NCBI GenBank assembly: GCA_002389905.1
Contig: DGRE01000047.1
Coordinates: 14,038 to 78,037, forward strand
Source of the DNA: Hungatella sp. UBA4396
GTDB lineage: Bacteria > Bacillota > Clostridia > Lachnospirales > Lachnospiraceae
DNA: 64,000 nucleotides
Direction: 5' to 3'
Position 1 is the first letter of the stretch. Every line of letters starts with the position of its first letter. The position numbers and the translations under genes were made by a program. This document shows, one piece after another, positions 1 through 8,806 of this stretch. The notes beneath the pieces are model-generated. The model made no database searches and was not told the origin of the DNA. It saw nothing but the letters and a program-made list of their open reading frames with translations.

Positions 1-1
1 T

Positions 2-898
2 ACGTTTTGGTATTGTCTGAAGCAAGGTGTCAATAATATATGCAGAAATATTTTGTTTTCCCTGGCCTCCATTGCGACAGTTGCTGCCTGCATTTTTTTG
101 TTCTGCCTGTTTTTTTCCATTGTAATCAATGTTCAGTATGTGATTAAAAATACAGAGAGCACCGTTGGAGTCACAGTGTTTTTCAACGAAGGGCTGGACC
201 AAAATACGATCACGGAAATCGGCAACAAAATCAAGGCCAGAGAAGAAGTAAAGGAAGTGAAGTTCACTTCGGCTGAGGATGCCTGGGAAGAGGCAAAGCA
301 GGAATACTTCGGTGACTTGCAGGAGCTTGCAGAAGGATTTGAAGAGGATAATCCTCTTGCTAATTCTTCCTCTTATACCGTATTTTTAAAAGACTTAGTA
401 GAGCAGGATCAATTAGTCCAGTGGATACAGAACCTTGAAGGGGTCAGAAAGATCAATTATTCAAAGACGGCAGCAGAAGGGATGAACAGTTTAAATAAGG
501 TAATCGGGATTCTTTCCATGCTGATTATCGGCGTCCTGCTGGCAGTGGCTATTTTCCTGATCAGCAACACCATTTCCGTGGCTGCGGCTTTCCGGAAAAG
601 TGAAAACCAGATCATGAAGCTGATTGGAGCCACCAACTATATGATCCGGGCTCCCTTCGTGGTAGAGGGCGTTATCATCGGCCTGGTGGGAGCTTCTATC
701 CCTCTTGTTGCCATTTACTTCCTGTACCGCTCTTCGGTTGAGTATATTGTGACTCGTTTCAGCATTTTATCGGGACTTTTTCAGTTCCTTCCGGTGGAGG
801 CCATCTATCCCTATATGGCGGCAACTGCCTTGTCTCTCGGCGTTGGAATCGGCTTTTTTGTAAGCTTCTTCACCATCCGGAAGCATCTGAAGGTATAA
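2..898 (+). CDS. ftsX: Cell division protein FtsX (5' end outside window)
   Basis: Membrane subunit of the FtsE-FtsX ABC complex, which controls peptidoglycan hydrolases at the division site or side wall. The reading frame is open from base 2. The residues before the first usable start codon (TTG at 53) still read like FtsX (W-Y-C-L-K-Q-G-V-x-N-I-x-R-N), so the true start lies upstream of the window. Visible layout: one N-terminal membrane segment (bases ~65-145), a soluble extracellular domain of about 120 residues, then three C-terminal membrane segments, the usual FtsX topology. The last residues are basic (RKHLKV). FtsE would be expected just upstream. The S41 peptidase that follows is a common neighbour in clostridia. 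Confidence is high; only the start is missing. Confidence 0.93.
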   Translation, partial: TFWYCLKQGVNNICRNILFSLASIATVAACIFLFCLFFSIVINVQYVIKNTESTVGVTVFFNEGLDQNTITEIGNKIKAREEVKEVKFTSAEDAWEEAKQEYFGDLQELAEGFEEDNPLANSSSYTVFLKDLVEQDQLVQWIQNLEGVRKINYSKTAAEGMNSLNKVIGILSMLIIGVLLAVAIFLISNTISVAAAFRKSENQIMKLIGATNYMIRAPFVVEGVIIGLVGASIPLVAIYFLYRSSVEYIVTRFSILSGLFQFLPVEAIYPYMAATALSLGVGIGFFVSFFTIRKHLKV

Positions 899-921
899 AA
901 GACCGTATCAGACATCTGGAA

Positions 922-950
922 GCAGCCGTAAAAACGTATAATACGGCTGC
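922..950 (+). other. Perfect hairpin after ftsX, no U-tract
   Basis: GCAGCCGTA at 922-930 is exactly complementary to TACGGCTGC at 942-950, giving a 9-bp stem with an 11-nt loop. No T-run follows, so it is not a typical intrinsic terminator. It may be a weak terminator or a 3'-end-protecting structure between ftsX and the S41 peptidase gene. Confidence 0.4.
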
Positions 951-1031
951 TATGGGGAATATTAATGATATAAGGTTCTGTCTATCCGGTGAAATACGTC
1001 AGCCCATGAAGAGACAGATAGGAGAGTAACA

Positions 1032-2330
1032 GTGGAAAATAAAAATAAATTTTGGAAGGGTGCCCTGGTCGGGGCGCTTTTAACCACTTTGGCAGGTCTT
1101 GTTATTGTGGGCATGTCTTTGGGGATTTTTTTGATTGGAAGAACAGCTATAGATGGAGGCGGCCAGACCGCTGAATCCGGACGCGCACAAAATCAGGAAG
1201 GAAGCCTGGACTTAAAGCGTATTTCAGAAAAGATCCAGACCATTCAGGGAGTCATCGATAAGTATTACCTTTTTGATGAAGATAAGGCAAAGGTAGAGGA
1301 CTGGATATACAAAGGGATGCTTTATGGATTGGAAGATCCTTATACGGTTTACTACAATGCAGAAGAATATAATAAACTGATGGAGGACACCTCCGGAGAA
1401 TACTGCGGAATCGGTGTCATGGTCAGCCAGAGTGCGGAAACCGGGGTCATTACGGTCACCAAGGTCTTTGAAGGCACTCCAGGTGCGGAAGCGGGAATGC
1501 TTCCCGGAGACATCATTTACAAGGTGGGCGACGAGGAAGTGACCGGCATGGATTTGGAGCTGGTGGTAAAGGACCATATCAAGGGAGAAGAAGGTACCAC
1601 TGTCATAGTCACTGTTCTGCGTCAGGAGACGGGAGAATATGTGGATATGAAAATGCAGCGCCGTCAGATTACGGTTCCCACGGTAGAGCATAAAATGCTG
1701 GAAAACAAGGTGGGATATATTTCCGTCAGCCAGTTTGATACGGTTACGGCAGGCCAGTTTAAAGAGGCCATAGCAGATTTGGAAAAGCAGGGTATGGAGA
1801 AAATGATCATAGACTTGAGAAACAATCCGGGTGGAGTTGTGGATGCGGTTGTTTCCATGGTGGATTATATCCTTCCTGATGATTTGGTCATTGAAGGAGA
1901 CCAAAATCTTGTGAGAACAAAGAAAAACAAAACTCTCTTGCTTTATATGGCGGATAAGAACGGAGAAGGGGAGCAGTATTACGCTTCCGACGGACATAAG
2001 GTAGATGTACCCATGGCAGTTTTGGTTAACGGACAGTCAGCCAGCGCATCAGAAGTTTTTTCCGGCGCATTAAAAGCCTATGACAAGGCAGAGCTGGTGG
2101 GAACGAAGACCTTTGGAAAGGGAATTGTTCAGACCTTATTCCCATTGGATCAGGGAACTGCCATTAAGATGACGGTGGCTCATTACTATACTCCCAGCGG
2201 TCTGGACCTTCACGGAAAGGGCCTGGAGCCGGATGTGGAAGTAGAGCTTGATGAGGAATTAAAAACAAAGATCAAAATTGAGCCTGAGGAAGATAATCAG
2301 CTTCAGGAAGCTATAAAAGCGTTGAATTAA
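1032..2330 (+). CDS. S41 family C-terminal processing peptidase (CtpA/CtpB-like)
   Basis: Membrane-anchored serine peptidase of the tail-specific protease family, which cleaves substrates outside the membrane. The start is GTG preceded by GGAGAG at 1021. Residues ~10-36 form a single membrane segment. A PDZ domain lies around residues 115-200 (GTPGAEAGMLPGD). The peptidase core carries the SASASE motif at residues 336-341, which includes the nucleophilic Ser, and FGKG at 361-364 with the catalytic Lys363, a Ser/Lys dyad. The length of 432 aa is normal. It follows ftsX and ends at a shared bidirectional terminator. In spore formers, related CtpB proteins act in sporulation signalling, but vegetative paralogues are common, so the role here is open. 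Confidence 0.93.
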   Translation: MENKNKFWKGALVGALLTTLAGLVIVGMSLGIFLIGRTAIDGGGQTAESGRAQNQEGSLDLKRISEKIQTIQGVIDKYYLFDEDKAKVEDWIYKGMLYGLEDPYTVYYNAEEYNKLMEDTSGEYCGIGVMVSQSAETGVITVTKVFEGTPGAEAGMLPGDIIYKVGDEEVTGMDLELVVKDHIKGEEGTTVIVTVLRQETGEYVDMKMQRRQITVPTVEHKMLENKVGYISVSQFDTVTAGQFKEAIADLEKQGMEKMIIDLRNNPGGVVDAVVSMVDYILPDDLVIEGDQNLVRTKKNKTLLLYMADKNGEGEQYYASDGHKVDVPMAVLVNGQSASASEVFSGALKAYDKAELVGTKTFGKGIVQTLFPLDQGTAIKMTVAHYYTPSGLDLHGKGLEPDVEVELDEELKTKIKIEPEEDNQLQEAIKALN

Positions 2331-2345
2331 AGATCGTAGATTGAA

Positions 2346-2387
2346 AAAAGCCCTCTGGGCCGGCTTGCCGGTTTTCAGAGGGCTTTT
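2346..2387. terminator. Bidirectional terminator between S41 peptidase and threonine aldolase genes
   Basis: AAAAGCCCTCTG (2346-2357) pairs with CAGAGGGCTTTT (2376-2387). A nested CCGG/CCGG stem lies inside. There are T-runs on both strands, fitting the two convergent genes on either side. Confidence 0.85.
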
Positions 2388-2406
2388 CCGATTTTAAAGG
2401 TTATTG

Positions 2407-3429
2407 TCAGCATGCTTCCAGGTCTTTGATAAACCGGCGGCATGCATCTTCCCTGGTAGCCCAGGAGGTGACCAGACGGATTGCGGTATGGCTGTCATCG
2501 ATCCGTTCCTGGACAGAGAAAAGATAGTTTTCCTCCAGCTTTGCAATAACCCGGTCAGGGAAGATGGGGAAAAGCTGGTTGGTTGAAGAGTCGGAGTAAA
2601 AGGAATAACCGCATGCCTCAACTCCTTTTCTGAGAATAGCAGCCATTTCATTGGAATGGGAGGCCATATCGTAGAAGAGATTGTTCTGGAACAGTTCTTC
2701 AAACTGGATTCCTAAAAGCCATCCCTTTGCCAGCATAGCTCCCCGCTGCTTGATCATAAAGCGGAAGTCAGGCTTTAAATCCGGGTGGCTGATGATCAGG
2801 GCTTCTCCAAAGAGGGCGCCGCTTTTGGTGCCTCCGATGTAGAATACGTCTGTCAGCCGGGCGATGTCTTCCAGTGTCAAGTCATTGGCAGGGCTTGTAA
2901 GAGCAGAGGCCATACGGGCTCCATCCATAAACAGGTACAAGCCTTTTTGGCGGCAGATGCGGTGAATGGCTTCCAGCTCTGCCTTGGTATACTGGGTTCC
3001 GATTTCTGTGGAATTGGATATATAGACCATTTTGGGCTGAACCATGTGTTCATCGGTGTGATGGTCCAGAGCTTTCTGAATGAGGGCAGGAGTCAGCTTT
3101 CCATCCTGGCTTGGCATAGCCAGAACCTTGTGTCCCGAAGCTTCGATGGCACCTGTTTCGTGAATGTTGATATGTCCCTTATCTGTGGAAATAACTGCCT
3201 GCCAGGGACGGAGGGCAGCTCCTATGGTAATGGTATTTGTCTGGGTGCCGCCTGCAAAGAAATGGATGTCCACATCCTCCCGGCGGATTTCATCCATGAT
3301 AAGTCTTTTTGCATGGCTGCAGTGGCTGTCCAGGCCGTATCCGGTATTCTGTGTTAAGTTGGCATTCATCATGGCTTCCAGGATCTTTGGGTGAGCGCCT
3401 TCGCTGTAATCGTTGTTAAAGCTGTACAT
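2407..3429 (-). CDS. ltaE: Low-specificity L-threonine aldolase
   Basis: PLP-dependent fold-type I enzyme that cleaves L-threonine (and allo-threonine) to glycine and acetaldehyde. The PLP-binding lysine is expected in the GGTKSGA motif (Lys202). The N-terminal MYSFNNDYSEGAHP and the HIN-x-H-ETGAIE stretch are typical of the beta-eliminating lyase/aldolase family. The length of 340 aa is standard. The ATG at 3429 was chosen because AGGAGG sits 9 nt upstream; the open frame extends 48 codons further upstream, but that part is not conserved-looking and contains the promoter. The gene is monocistronic, convergent with the S41 gene and divergent from uvrB. An amino-acid catabolic or glycine-supply role is inferred from the family. 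Confidence 0.92.
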   Translation of the reverse strand: MYSFNNDYSEGAHPKILEAMMNANLTQNTGYGLDSHCSHAKRLIMDEIRREDVDIHFFAGGTQTNTITIGAALRPWQAVISTDKGHINIHETGAIEASGHKVLAMPSQDGKLTPALIQKALDHHTDEHMVQPKMVYISNSTEIGTQYTKAELEAIHRICRQKGLYLFMDGARMASALTSPANDLTLEDIARLTDVFYIGGTKSGALFGEALIISHPDLKPDFRFMIKQRGAMLAKGWLLGIQFEELFQNNLFYDMASHSNEMAAILRKGVEACGYSFYSDSSTNQLFPIFPDRVIAKLEENYLFSVQERIDDSHTAIRLVTSWATREDACRRFIKDLEAC

Positions 3430-3464
3430 AGTAATTCCTCCTGCTGTTTCATTGTATAAAACGT

Positions 3465-3493
3465 ATAATATAACAAATAGAAGGGAATTACAA
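3465..3493 (-). promoter_or_regulatory. Sigma-A promoter for threonine aldolase gene
   Basis: On the minus strand TTGTAA (3493-3488) and TATTAT (3470-3465) are separated by exactly 17 nt, about 36 nt upstream of the ATG at 3429. The spacing and hexamers match a vegetative promoter. Confidence 0.65.
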
Positions 3494-3528
3494 TATATTT
3501 GTAAAAAAGGGGCCGGGAATCGTAAGGT

Positions 3529-3579
3529 GAATTCGCCTGGCGGGCAAAGAGAGGACCCCCTTAGGGGTGGCAAAAACAG
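3529..3579. repeat. Conserved intergenic element, copy 1
   Basis: About 50 nt, similar base for base to 20066-20116 at roughly three quarters of positions. They share TGAATT, a GG.GGGCAAAGAGA core and a CCCCCT block. In this copy CCCC-TTA-GGGG forms a tight hairpin (3556-3566). It lies just upstream of the minus-strand promoter of the threonine aldolase gene and upstream of uvrB. Identity unknown; it could be a dispersed repeat or a small structured RNA. Confidence 0.5.
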
Positions 3580-3623
3580 AACAGATGTTCATAGAATAGC
3601 TATACATTTTTGCCCTCCTGTGG

Positions 3624-3629
3624 TATAAT
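3624..3629 (+). promoter_or_regulatory. -10 hexamer of the likely uvrB promoter
   Basis: A perfect TATAAT lies about 55 nt upstream of the uvrB ATG. The -35 region at the right spacing is poor (TATACA at 3601-3606), so the promoter may be weak or controlled. No LexA-type (GAAC-N4-GTTC) box was recognised by eye nearby. Confidence 0.5.
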
Positions 3630-3684
3630 TGGCGGAAAAGGTAGAATGATAACGTGTGTGGGATTCATAAAGGAGGAAGCTTTC

Positions 3685-5673
3685 ATGGATCATTTTGAAT
3701 TAGTATCGGAATACGCCCCAACCGGCGACCAGCCCCAGGCCATCAAGGAGCTGGTCAAGGGCTTTAAAGAAGGAAATCAGTTTGAGACATTGCTTGGAGT
3801 CACCGGTTCTGGTAAGACCTTTACCATGGCAAATGTCATTAAGGAGCTGAACAAGCCGACCCTTATCATCGCTCATAATAAAACGTTGGCGGCCCAGCTT
3901 TACAGTGAATTTAAAGAATTCTTCCCCAATAATGCGGTGGAATATTTTGTGTCCTACTATGATTATTACCAGCCGGAAGCATATGTACCTTCGACGGATA
4001 CTTACATTGAAAAGGACTCTGCCATCAATGATGAGATTGACAAGCTGCGCCATTCTGCCACGGCTGCCCTTTCCGAGCGGCGGGATGTGATTATTGTGGC
4101 CTCGGTGTCCTGTATCTATGGCCTGGGAAGCCCTATCGATTATCAGGAAATGGTCATTTCCTTAAGGCCGGGCATGATCAAGGACCGGGATGAGGTGATT
4201 CATAAGCTGATCGACATTCAGTATGACCGGAATGATATGGATTTTAAGCGTGGTACTTTCCGGGTCAGGGGAGATGTGGTGGAGATTTTCCCGGCTTATT
4301 CCGGCAGTGAGGCATACCGGGTGGAATTTTTCGGTGATGAGGTGGACAGGATTACAGAAATTGACACCCTGACAGGGGAAATACGGGCGGAGCTGGGTCA
4401 TGTGGCTGTTTTCCCGGCATCTCATTACGTTGTTTCCAAGGATAAGATGGAGGCCGCCACCCAGACCATTCTGGAGGAGTTAAAGGAGCAGGTAGCTTAT
4501 TTTAAAAGCGAGGATAAGCTTTTAGAGGCCCAGAGAATTTCAGAGCGGACCAACTTTGATGTGGAGATGATGAAGGAGACGGGATTTTGTTCAGGAATTG
4601 AAAACTATTCCCGGCATTTGACCGGAGGGAAGGAAGGAGAACCTGCTTTTACATTGATCGACTATTTTCCTGAGGATTTTCTGATCATTGTGGATGAGTC
4701 CCACATCACCCTTCCTCAGGTCCGGGGCATGTATGCAGGGGACCGCTCCAGAAAGACGACTTTAGTTAATTACGGCTTCCGCCTTCCCTCTGCTCTTGAC
4801 AACCGTCCCCTGAATTTTGGGGAATTTGAGGCAAAGATCAATCAGATGATGTTCGTGTCCGCCACACCTTCCGTTTATGAGGCAGAGCACGAGCTTTTAA
4901 GAGTAGAACAGATTATCCGGCCTACAGGGCTTTTGGACCCTGAAATCGACGTGAGGCCGGTTCAGGGCCAGATTGATGACCTGGTTTCCGAGGTGAATAA
5001 GGAAGTAGCTAATAAAAATAAAATACTGATCACAACCCTGACCAAGAGGATGGCAGAGGATCTGACGGATTACATGAGAGAAGTGGGAATCCGGGTAAAG
5101 TATCTTCATTCCGACATTGACACTCTGGAGCGGTCTGAGATCATCCGGGACATGCGTCTGGATGTGTTTGATGTGCTGGTGGGAATCAACCTGCTTCGTG
5201 AGGGACTTGATATTCCGGAAATTACCCTGGTGGCTATTCTGGATGCAGATAAGGAAGGCTTCCTCCGTTCTGAGACTTCATTGATCCAGACCGTGGGGCG
5301 GGCGGCCAGAAACTCTGACGGACATGTAATCATGTATGCGGATAAGGTGACGGATTCTATGAGGGTGGCTATAGAAGAAACCAACAGAAGAAGGGCCATT
5401 CAGCAGAAGTACAATGAAGAGCATGGGATTACGCCTACGACTATTAAGAAAGCTGTCCGCGACTTAATTGCTATTTCAAAGGCGGCCATAGAAGGAGAGA
5501 AGGACTTTAAGAAAGATCCGGAGTCCATGGATGGAAAGGAACTGGAGAAGCTTGCCAAGGAGCTTACCAAGAAGATGCACCAGGCTGCGGCAGAACTGAA
5601 CTTTGAGGAAGCGGCAAGACTCCGCGACCGGATGGTGGAAGTAAAGAAGCTGCTGCGGGATATGGAAGATTGA
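3685..5673 (+). CDS. uvrB: Excinuclease ABC subunit B
   Basis: Damage-verification helicase of nucleotide excision repair. It receives DNA from UvrA and recruits UvrC. The 662-aa product has Walker A GVTGSGKT with Lys44, the beta-hairpin region YYDYYQPEAYVP that inserts between DNA strands, the DESH box, helicase motifs V/VI (GRAARN) and a C-terminal UVR domain (about residues 620-658, ELNFEEAARLRDRM) that binds UvrC. The ATG at 3685 follows AAAGGAGG with ideal spacing; an upstream in-frame extension is not UvrB-like. Here uvrB is not followed by uvrA: the feo genes come next. Full-length and apparently intact. Confidence 0.97.
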   Translation: MDHFELVSEYAPTGDQPQAIKELVKGFKEGNQFETLLGVTGSGKTFTMANVIKELNKPTLIIAHNKTLAAQLYSEFKEFFPNNAVEYFVSYYDYYQPEAYVPSTDTYIEKDSAINDEIDKLRHSATAALSERRDVIIVASVSCIYGLGSPIDYQEMVISLRPGMIKDRDEVIHKLIDIQYDRNDMDFKRGTFRVRGDVVEIFPAYSGSEAYRVEFFGDEVDRITEIDTLTGEIRAELGHVAVFPASHYVVSKDKMEAATQTILEELKEQVAYFKSEDKLLEAQRISERTNFDVEMMKETGFCSGIENYSRHLTGGKEGEPAFTLIDYFPEDFLIIVDESHITLPQVRGMYAGDRSRKTTLVNYGFRLPSALDNRPLNFGEFEAKINQMMFVSATPSVYEAEHELLRVEQIIRPTGLLDPEIDVRPVQGQIDDLVSEVNKEVANKNKILITTLTKRMAEDLTDYMREVGIRVKYLHSDIDTLERSEIIRDMRLDVFDVLVGINLLREGLDIPEITLVAILDADKEGFLRSETSLIQTVGRAARNSDGHVIMYADKVTDSMRVAIEETNRRRAIQQKYNEEHGITPTTIKKAVRDLIAISKAAIEGEKDFKKDPESMDGKELEKLAKELTKKMHQAAAELNFEEAARLRDRMVEVKKLLRDMED

Positions 5674-5681
5674 TAATAACG

Positions 5682-5710
5682 TTGACAATAATTTTCAATA
5701 AGGGTAAAAT
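5682..5710 (+). promoter_or_regulatory. feoAB promoter with overlapping Fur box
   Basis: TTGACA (5682-5687) and TAAAAT (5705-5710) are spaced by 17 nt, a near-consensus sigma-A promoter. A 15-mer at 5683-5697, TGACAATAATTTTCA, matches the 7-1-7 Fur box TGATAAT-N-ATTATCA at 12 of 14 fixed positions and covers the -35 and spacer, where a repressor would block RNA polymerase. Iron repression of feoAB through Fur is inferred. Confidence 0.75.
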
Positions 5711-5781
5711 CTCTGTGGATGCAGTCTGTGGCAGAGCCATGACGGACGAAAGTAAAAAGTACTGTCCAGAGGAGATTATTG

Positions 5782-6015
5782 ATGAAGCTTTATGAAGGGG
5801 AAATAGGAAAAACCTATATTGTTTACAGTGTCATGGTGAAGAATGCCGTTACGAGACGGCTGGAGGCTTTGGGGGTCAATGAGATGACGCCTGTTGTCCT
5901 TATGAATAAAAAAGGAAAGGGTACTGTCATTATTAAGGTCAGAGGCACCCGCCTTGCCCTTGGAAGAAGAATTTCAGAGGGAATTGAAATAAGGGAGGCC
6001 GTAAACCATGAGTGA
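5782..6015 (+). CDS. feoA: Ferrous iron transport protein FeoA
   Basis: Small SH3-like cytoplasmic protein (77 aa) that supports FeoB-mediated Fe(II) uptake. It has the family pattern of a mixed beta barrel with a conserved glycine-rich C-terminal part (IKVRGTRLALGRRISEGIEI). The ATG at 5782 is preferred over the TTG one codon upstream because GAGGAG at 5769-5774 is then 7 nt away. The gene overlaps feoB by 8 bp, implying translational coupling. The Fur-type box upstream suggests iron control. Confidence 0.92.
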   Translation: MKLYEGEIGKTYIVYSVMVKNAVTRRLEALGVNEMTPVVLMNKKGKGTVIIKVRGTRLALGRRISEGIEIREAVNHE

Positions 6016-8005
6016 AGATAATAAGATGATACGGGTCGGGTTTGTAGGAAACCCCAACTGCGGAAAGACCACCTTATTTAATGCATTTACAGGTGCCAAG
6101 CTGAAGGTGGCTAACTGGCCCGGCGTTACGGTGGAGAGAGTTGAGGGAATGACCTCTTATAAGGGCTGTTCCCTTCAGATGATCGACACTCCGGGGATTT
6201 ACAGTCTGACCTGTTATACCATAGAAGAAAAGGTGACCAGGAAATGCCTGGAGGATGGGGAAGTGGATGTGATCGTCAATGTGGTGGACGCCTCTTCCCT
6301 GGAACGGAATCTGTATCTGACCCTTCAGCTTCTGGAGCTGAAAAAGCCCGTCATACTGGCTCTTAATATGATGGATATTGTGGAAGAGCGGGGGATGGAA
6401 ATTGACTTGCACCGCCTTCCTGAAATGCTGGGCTCCATTCCGGTGGTTCCGGTGTCTGCCAGAAAGCGGACCGGACTTGATGTACTCCTTCATGCGGTGA
6501 TTCATCACTATGAGGAAGGGCCTCAGGGCGTAGTGGTGAATTACAGCCCTAAAATTGAGAACAAGATTTCCAAAATCGAGACAGTATTGAAGGCCCATTA
6601 TGGCAATCTGGACAATTTGAGATGGCATGCCATTAAGCTTCTGGAATATGACGAAGAGGTCTGCAAGGACCATCCGGTGAACTTGACCAATATCATTGAC
6701 CGCAATTATGAGAAGGAAATTATTAACGAGAAATACGATTACATAGAGGGGATTATCAGCGAATGCCTGGTGAATAAGGAGCAGAAGGCCGCATTTACGG
6801 ATAAAATCGACCAATACCTGACTCATCCCTTCTGGGGAGTGCCTATATTCCTGGGAATCATGGCTTTGGTGTTCTTTTTGACCTTTACTGTGGGAGACTT
6901 TTTAAAGGGGTATTTTGAAACAGCTCTCGATGGGTTTTCCGGGCTGATGCTGGGCCTGATGGAAGGAATTGAGGCGGCTCCCTGGGTTATATCCCTGGTG
7001 GTGAATGGAATTGTGGCCGGTGTGGGAGGGATTCTCACCTTTCTTCCCAATATTTTTATTCTGTTCCTTGCCCTTGCATTTTTGGAGGACAGCGGATATA
7101 TGGCCAGAGTGGCTTATGTGATGAATGAAATTATGGGCAGGGTAGGACTTTCGGGAAAGGCGTTTCTTCCCATGCTTTTGGGATTTGGCTGTACGGTTCC
7201 GGCTGTTATGGCCACCAGGGCTCTTCCAAGCGAAAAGGATAGAAAGAGGACTATTTTTATCACGCCCTTTATGTCCTGTTCGGCAAGGCTTCCCATATAC
7301 GTTCTCTTTTCTCAGACGTTTTTCCCTGGTCACGCCATGGCAGCAGCCTATTCCCTGTATCTGGTGGGTCTGGCGGCGGCTATTGTGATCGCTTATGTGA
7401 CCCACCGGATGGGAAAGGAAATGGATCAGGACGCTCTTTTGATTGAGCTTCCCGAGTATAAGACTCCCAATGGGAGGACGGTAGTCATCTATGTGTGGGA
7501 TAAGGTAAAGGATTATCTGGGAAAGGCCGGAACAACGATCTTTCTGGCCTCCATTGTCCTGTGGGTTGTGCTGAATATTGGGCCTTCCGGATTTGTTACG
7601 GATGTATCGGAAAGCCTTGCCGCCATAACCGGGCAGGTTCTGGTTCCGGTGCTCCGCCCTGCCGGTCTTGGTGACTGGAGGATTGCGGTAGCCTTAATTT
7701 CCGGATTGTCTGCCAAGGAAGTGGTGGTTTCCAGCTTTTCCGTGCTGTTTGGAATCAGCAATATCAACTCTGCCGCAGGAATGGAAAGCCTTTCGGGAAT
7801 TCTGGGAGGTGTTGGGTTTGGGGCCGTAAACGCCTATGCCCTGATGATTTTCTGTCTTTTGTATTCGCCCTGTATTGCGGCGGTTGCTACGATTAAAAGA
7901 GAAACCCATTCTTTTAAATGGACGGCAGGCATGGTGCTTTTCCAGATTGCAGTTGCCTGGGGCGCTGCGGTGCTGGTATTTCAGGCGGGAAGTCTGATTT
8001 TTTAA
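6008..8005 (+). CDS. feoB: Ferrous iron transporter FeoB
   Basis: Fe(II) permease with an N-terminal G-protein domain. G1 is GNPNCGKTT, G3 is DTPG and G4 is NMMD, followed by the helical GDI-like region to about residue 270. The C-terminal half is polytopic with paired Gate motifs (GCTVPAVMATR; SCSARLPIYV). At 665 aa it lies in the range for Firmicute FeoB proteins. The ATG overlaps the end of feoA, with GGAGG at 5993. No FeoC is seen; the next gene, 21 nt on, is an exporter half and may be cotranscribed. Confidence 0.96.
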   Translation: MSEDNKMIRVGFVGNPNCGKTTLFNAFTGAKLKVANWPGVTVERVEGMTSYKGCSLQMIDTPGIYSLTCYTIEEKVTRKCLEDGEVDVIVNVVDASSLERNLYLTLQLLELKKPVILALNMMDIVEERGMEIDLHRLPEMLGSIPVVPVSARKRTGLDVLLHAVIHHYEEGPQGVVVNYSPKIENKISKIETVLKAHYGNLDNLRWHAIKLLEYDEEVCKDHPVNLTNIIDRNYEKEIINEKYDYIEGIISECLVNKEQKAAFTDKIDQYLTHPFWGVPIFLGIMALVFFLTFTVGDFLKGYFETALDGFSGLMLGLMEGIEAAPWVISLVVNGIVAGVGGILTFLPNIFILFLALAFLEDSGYMARVAYVMNEIMGRVGLSGKAFLPMLLGFGCTVPAVMATRALPSEKDRKRTIFITPFMSCSARLPIYVLFSQTFFPGHAMAAAYSLYLVGLAAAIVIAYVTHRMGKEMDQDALLIELPEYKTPNGRTVVIYVWDKVKDYLGKAGTTIFLASIVLWVVLNIGPSGFVTDVSESLAAITGQVLVPVLRPAGLGDWRIAVALISGLSAKEVVVSSFSVLFGISNINSAAGMESLSGILGGVGFGAVNAYALMIFCLLYSPCIAAVATIKRETHSFKWTAGMVLFQIAVAWGAAVLVFQAGSLIF

Positions 8006-8026
8006 GAAAAGAGCAGAGGAAAAAAT

Positions 8027-8806
8027 ATGAATGATAAACTGCTTGTGGAAACCGCAGTTTTAGCAGGCGAGATCATGTTGATAAGCGGTGCGGAAATTTA
8101 CCGGGTGGAGACTACGATTGATCATATTCTGAGAAAATCGGGCCGGGATACGGCGGAGGCCATTGTGTTTTCCACAGGTATTTTTGCATCTCTCAACGAT
8201 TCTTCCATTGAAGCCATTACAATAGCCAGAAGGGTGTCCGGGAGGTCTACCAACTTAAATAAGGTGTATCTGGTCAATGATGTATCCAGGAAGCTTTGCC
8301 AGGACTTGATAACGGTAGAGGAAGCTCACCGCATGCTGAAAGAGATAAGTCATACGGTTCAGTATGGGAGAAGATTAAAGGATATCGGAGTGGTGGGCGT
8401 GGCCTTGTTTTTCACCCTTCTTTTGGGAGGAGGAGTCAGGGAATGCGCTGCCGCTGCTGTAACGGGAATTGTGCTGGCCGCTTCTATGGAGGGGGCTTTC
8501 AAGATTCGTCTCAACGACTTTTGCGTCAATGGGGTCTGCGCCTGCTTAATCGCCGTCACTGCCCTTTTGATGGAACATCTGTTCATGCCTGGAATGAAAA
8601 GCGATATTGTCATCATCGGTGCCATCATGCCTCTGGTTCCCGGCATGATATTTACGACCGCTATCAGGGATACTTTAAATGGTGATTTTGCTTCCGGAAT
8701 CTCAAGAATCATGGAAGCGGTGGTAGTCGCTCTGGCGGTTGCCGCCGGAGTGGGAGCCGGAATGGGCTTGTTTCAATGGCTGGCAGGAGGTGGGCTTGCA
8801 TGGTAA
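8027..8806 (+). CDS. Threonine/serine exporter ThrE, N-terminal half (DUF1212/YjjP-like)
   Basis: The 259-aa product has a soluble N-terminal part beginning with a conserved GAEIYRVE motif, followed by about five membrane segments (from residue ~120). This is the DUF1212 half of the ThrE amino-acid exporter family, which in this group is split over two genes. The ATG at 8027 follows GCAGAGGAAAAA. Its stop codon overlaps the start of the second half by 7 bp, so the two subunits are probably made in equal amounts and form one transporter. The exported substrate is inferred from family (Thr/Ser; YjjP/YjjB act on succinate in E. coli) and is uncertain here. Confidence 0.85.
   Translation: MNDKLLVETAVLAGEIMLISGAEIYRVETTIDHILRKSGRDTAEAIVFSTGIFASLNDSSIEAITIARRVSGRSTNLNKVYLVNDVSRKLCQDLITVEEAHRMLKEISHTVQYGRRLKDIGVVGVALFFTLLLGGGVRECAAAAVTGIVLAASMEGAFKIRLNDFCVNGVCACLIAVTALLMEHLFMPGMKSDIVIIGAIMPLVPGMIFTTAIRDTLNGDFASGISRIMEAVVVALAVAAGVGAGMGLFQWLAGGGLAW

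Noticed and set aside
1224..1997. 257-codon open frame on the minus strand
   Set aside because: It is antisense to the S41 peptidase, His/Leu/Ile-rich with no recognisable domain, and has no ribosome site.
3413..3628. 71-codon open frame between threonine aldolase and uvrB
   Set aside because: It covers two promoters and the repeat-like element and shows no coding signature.
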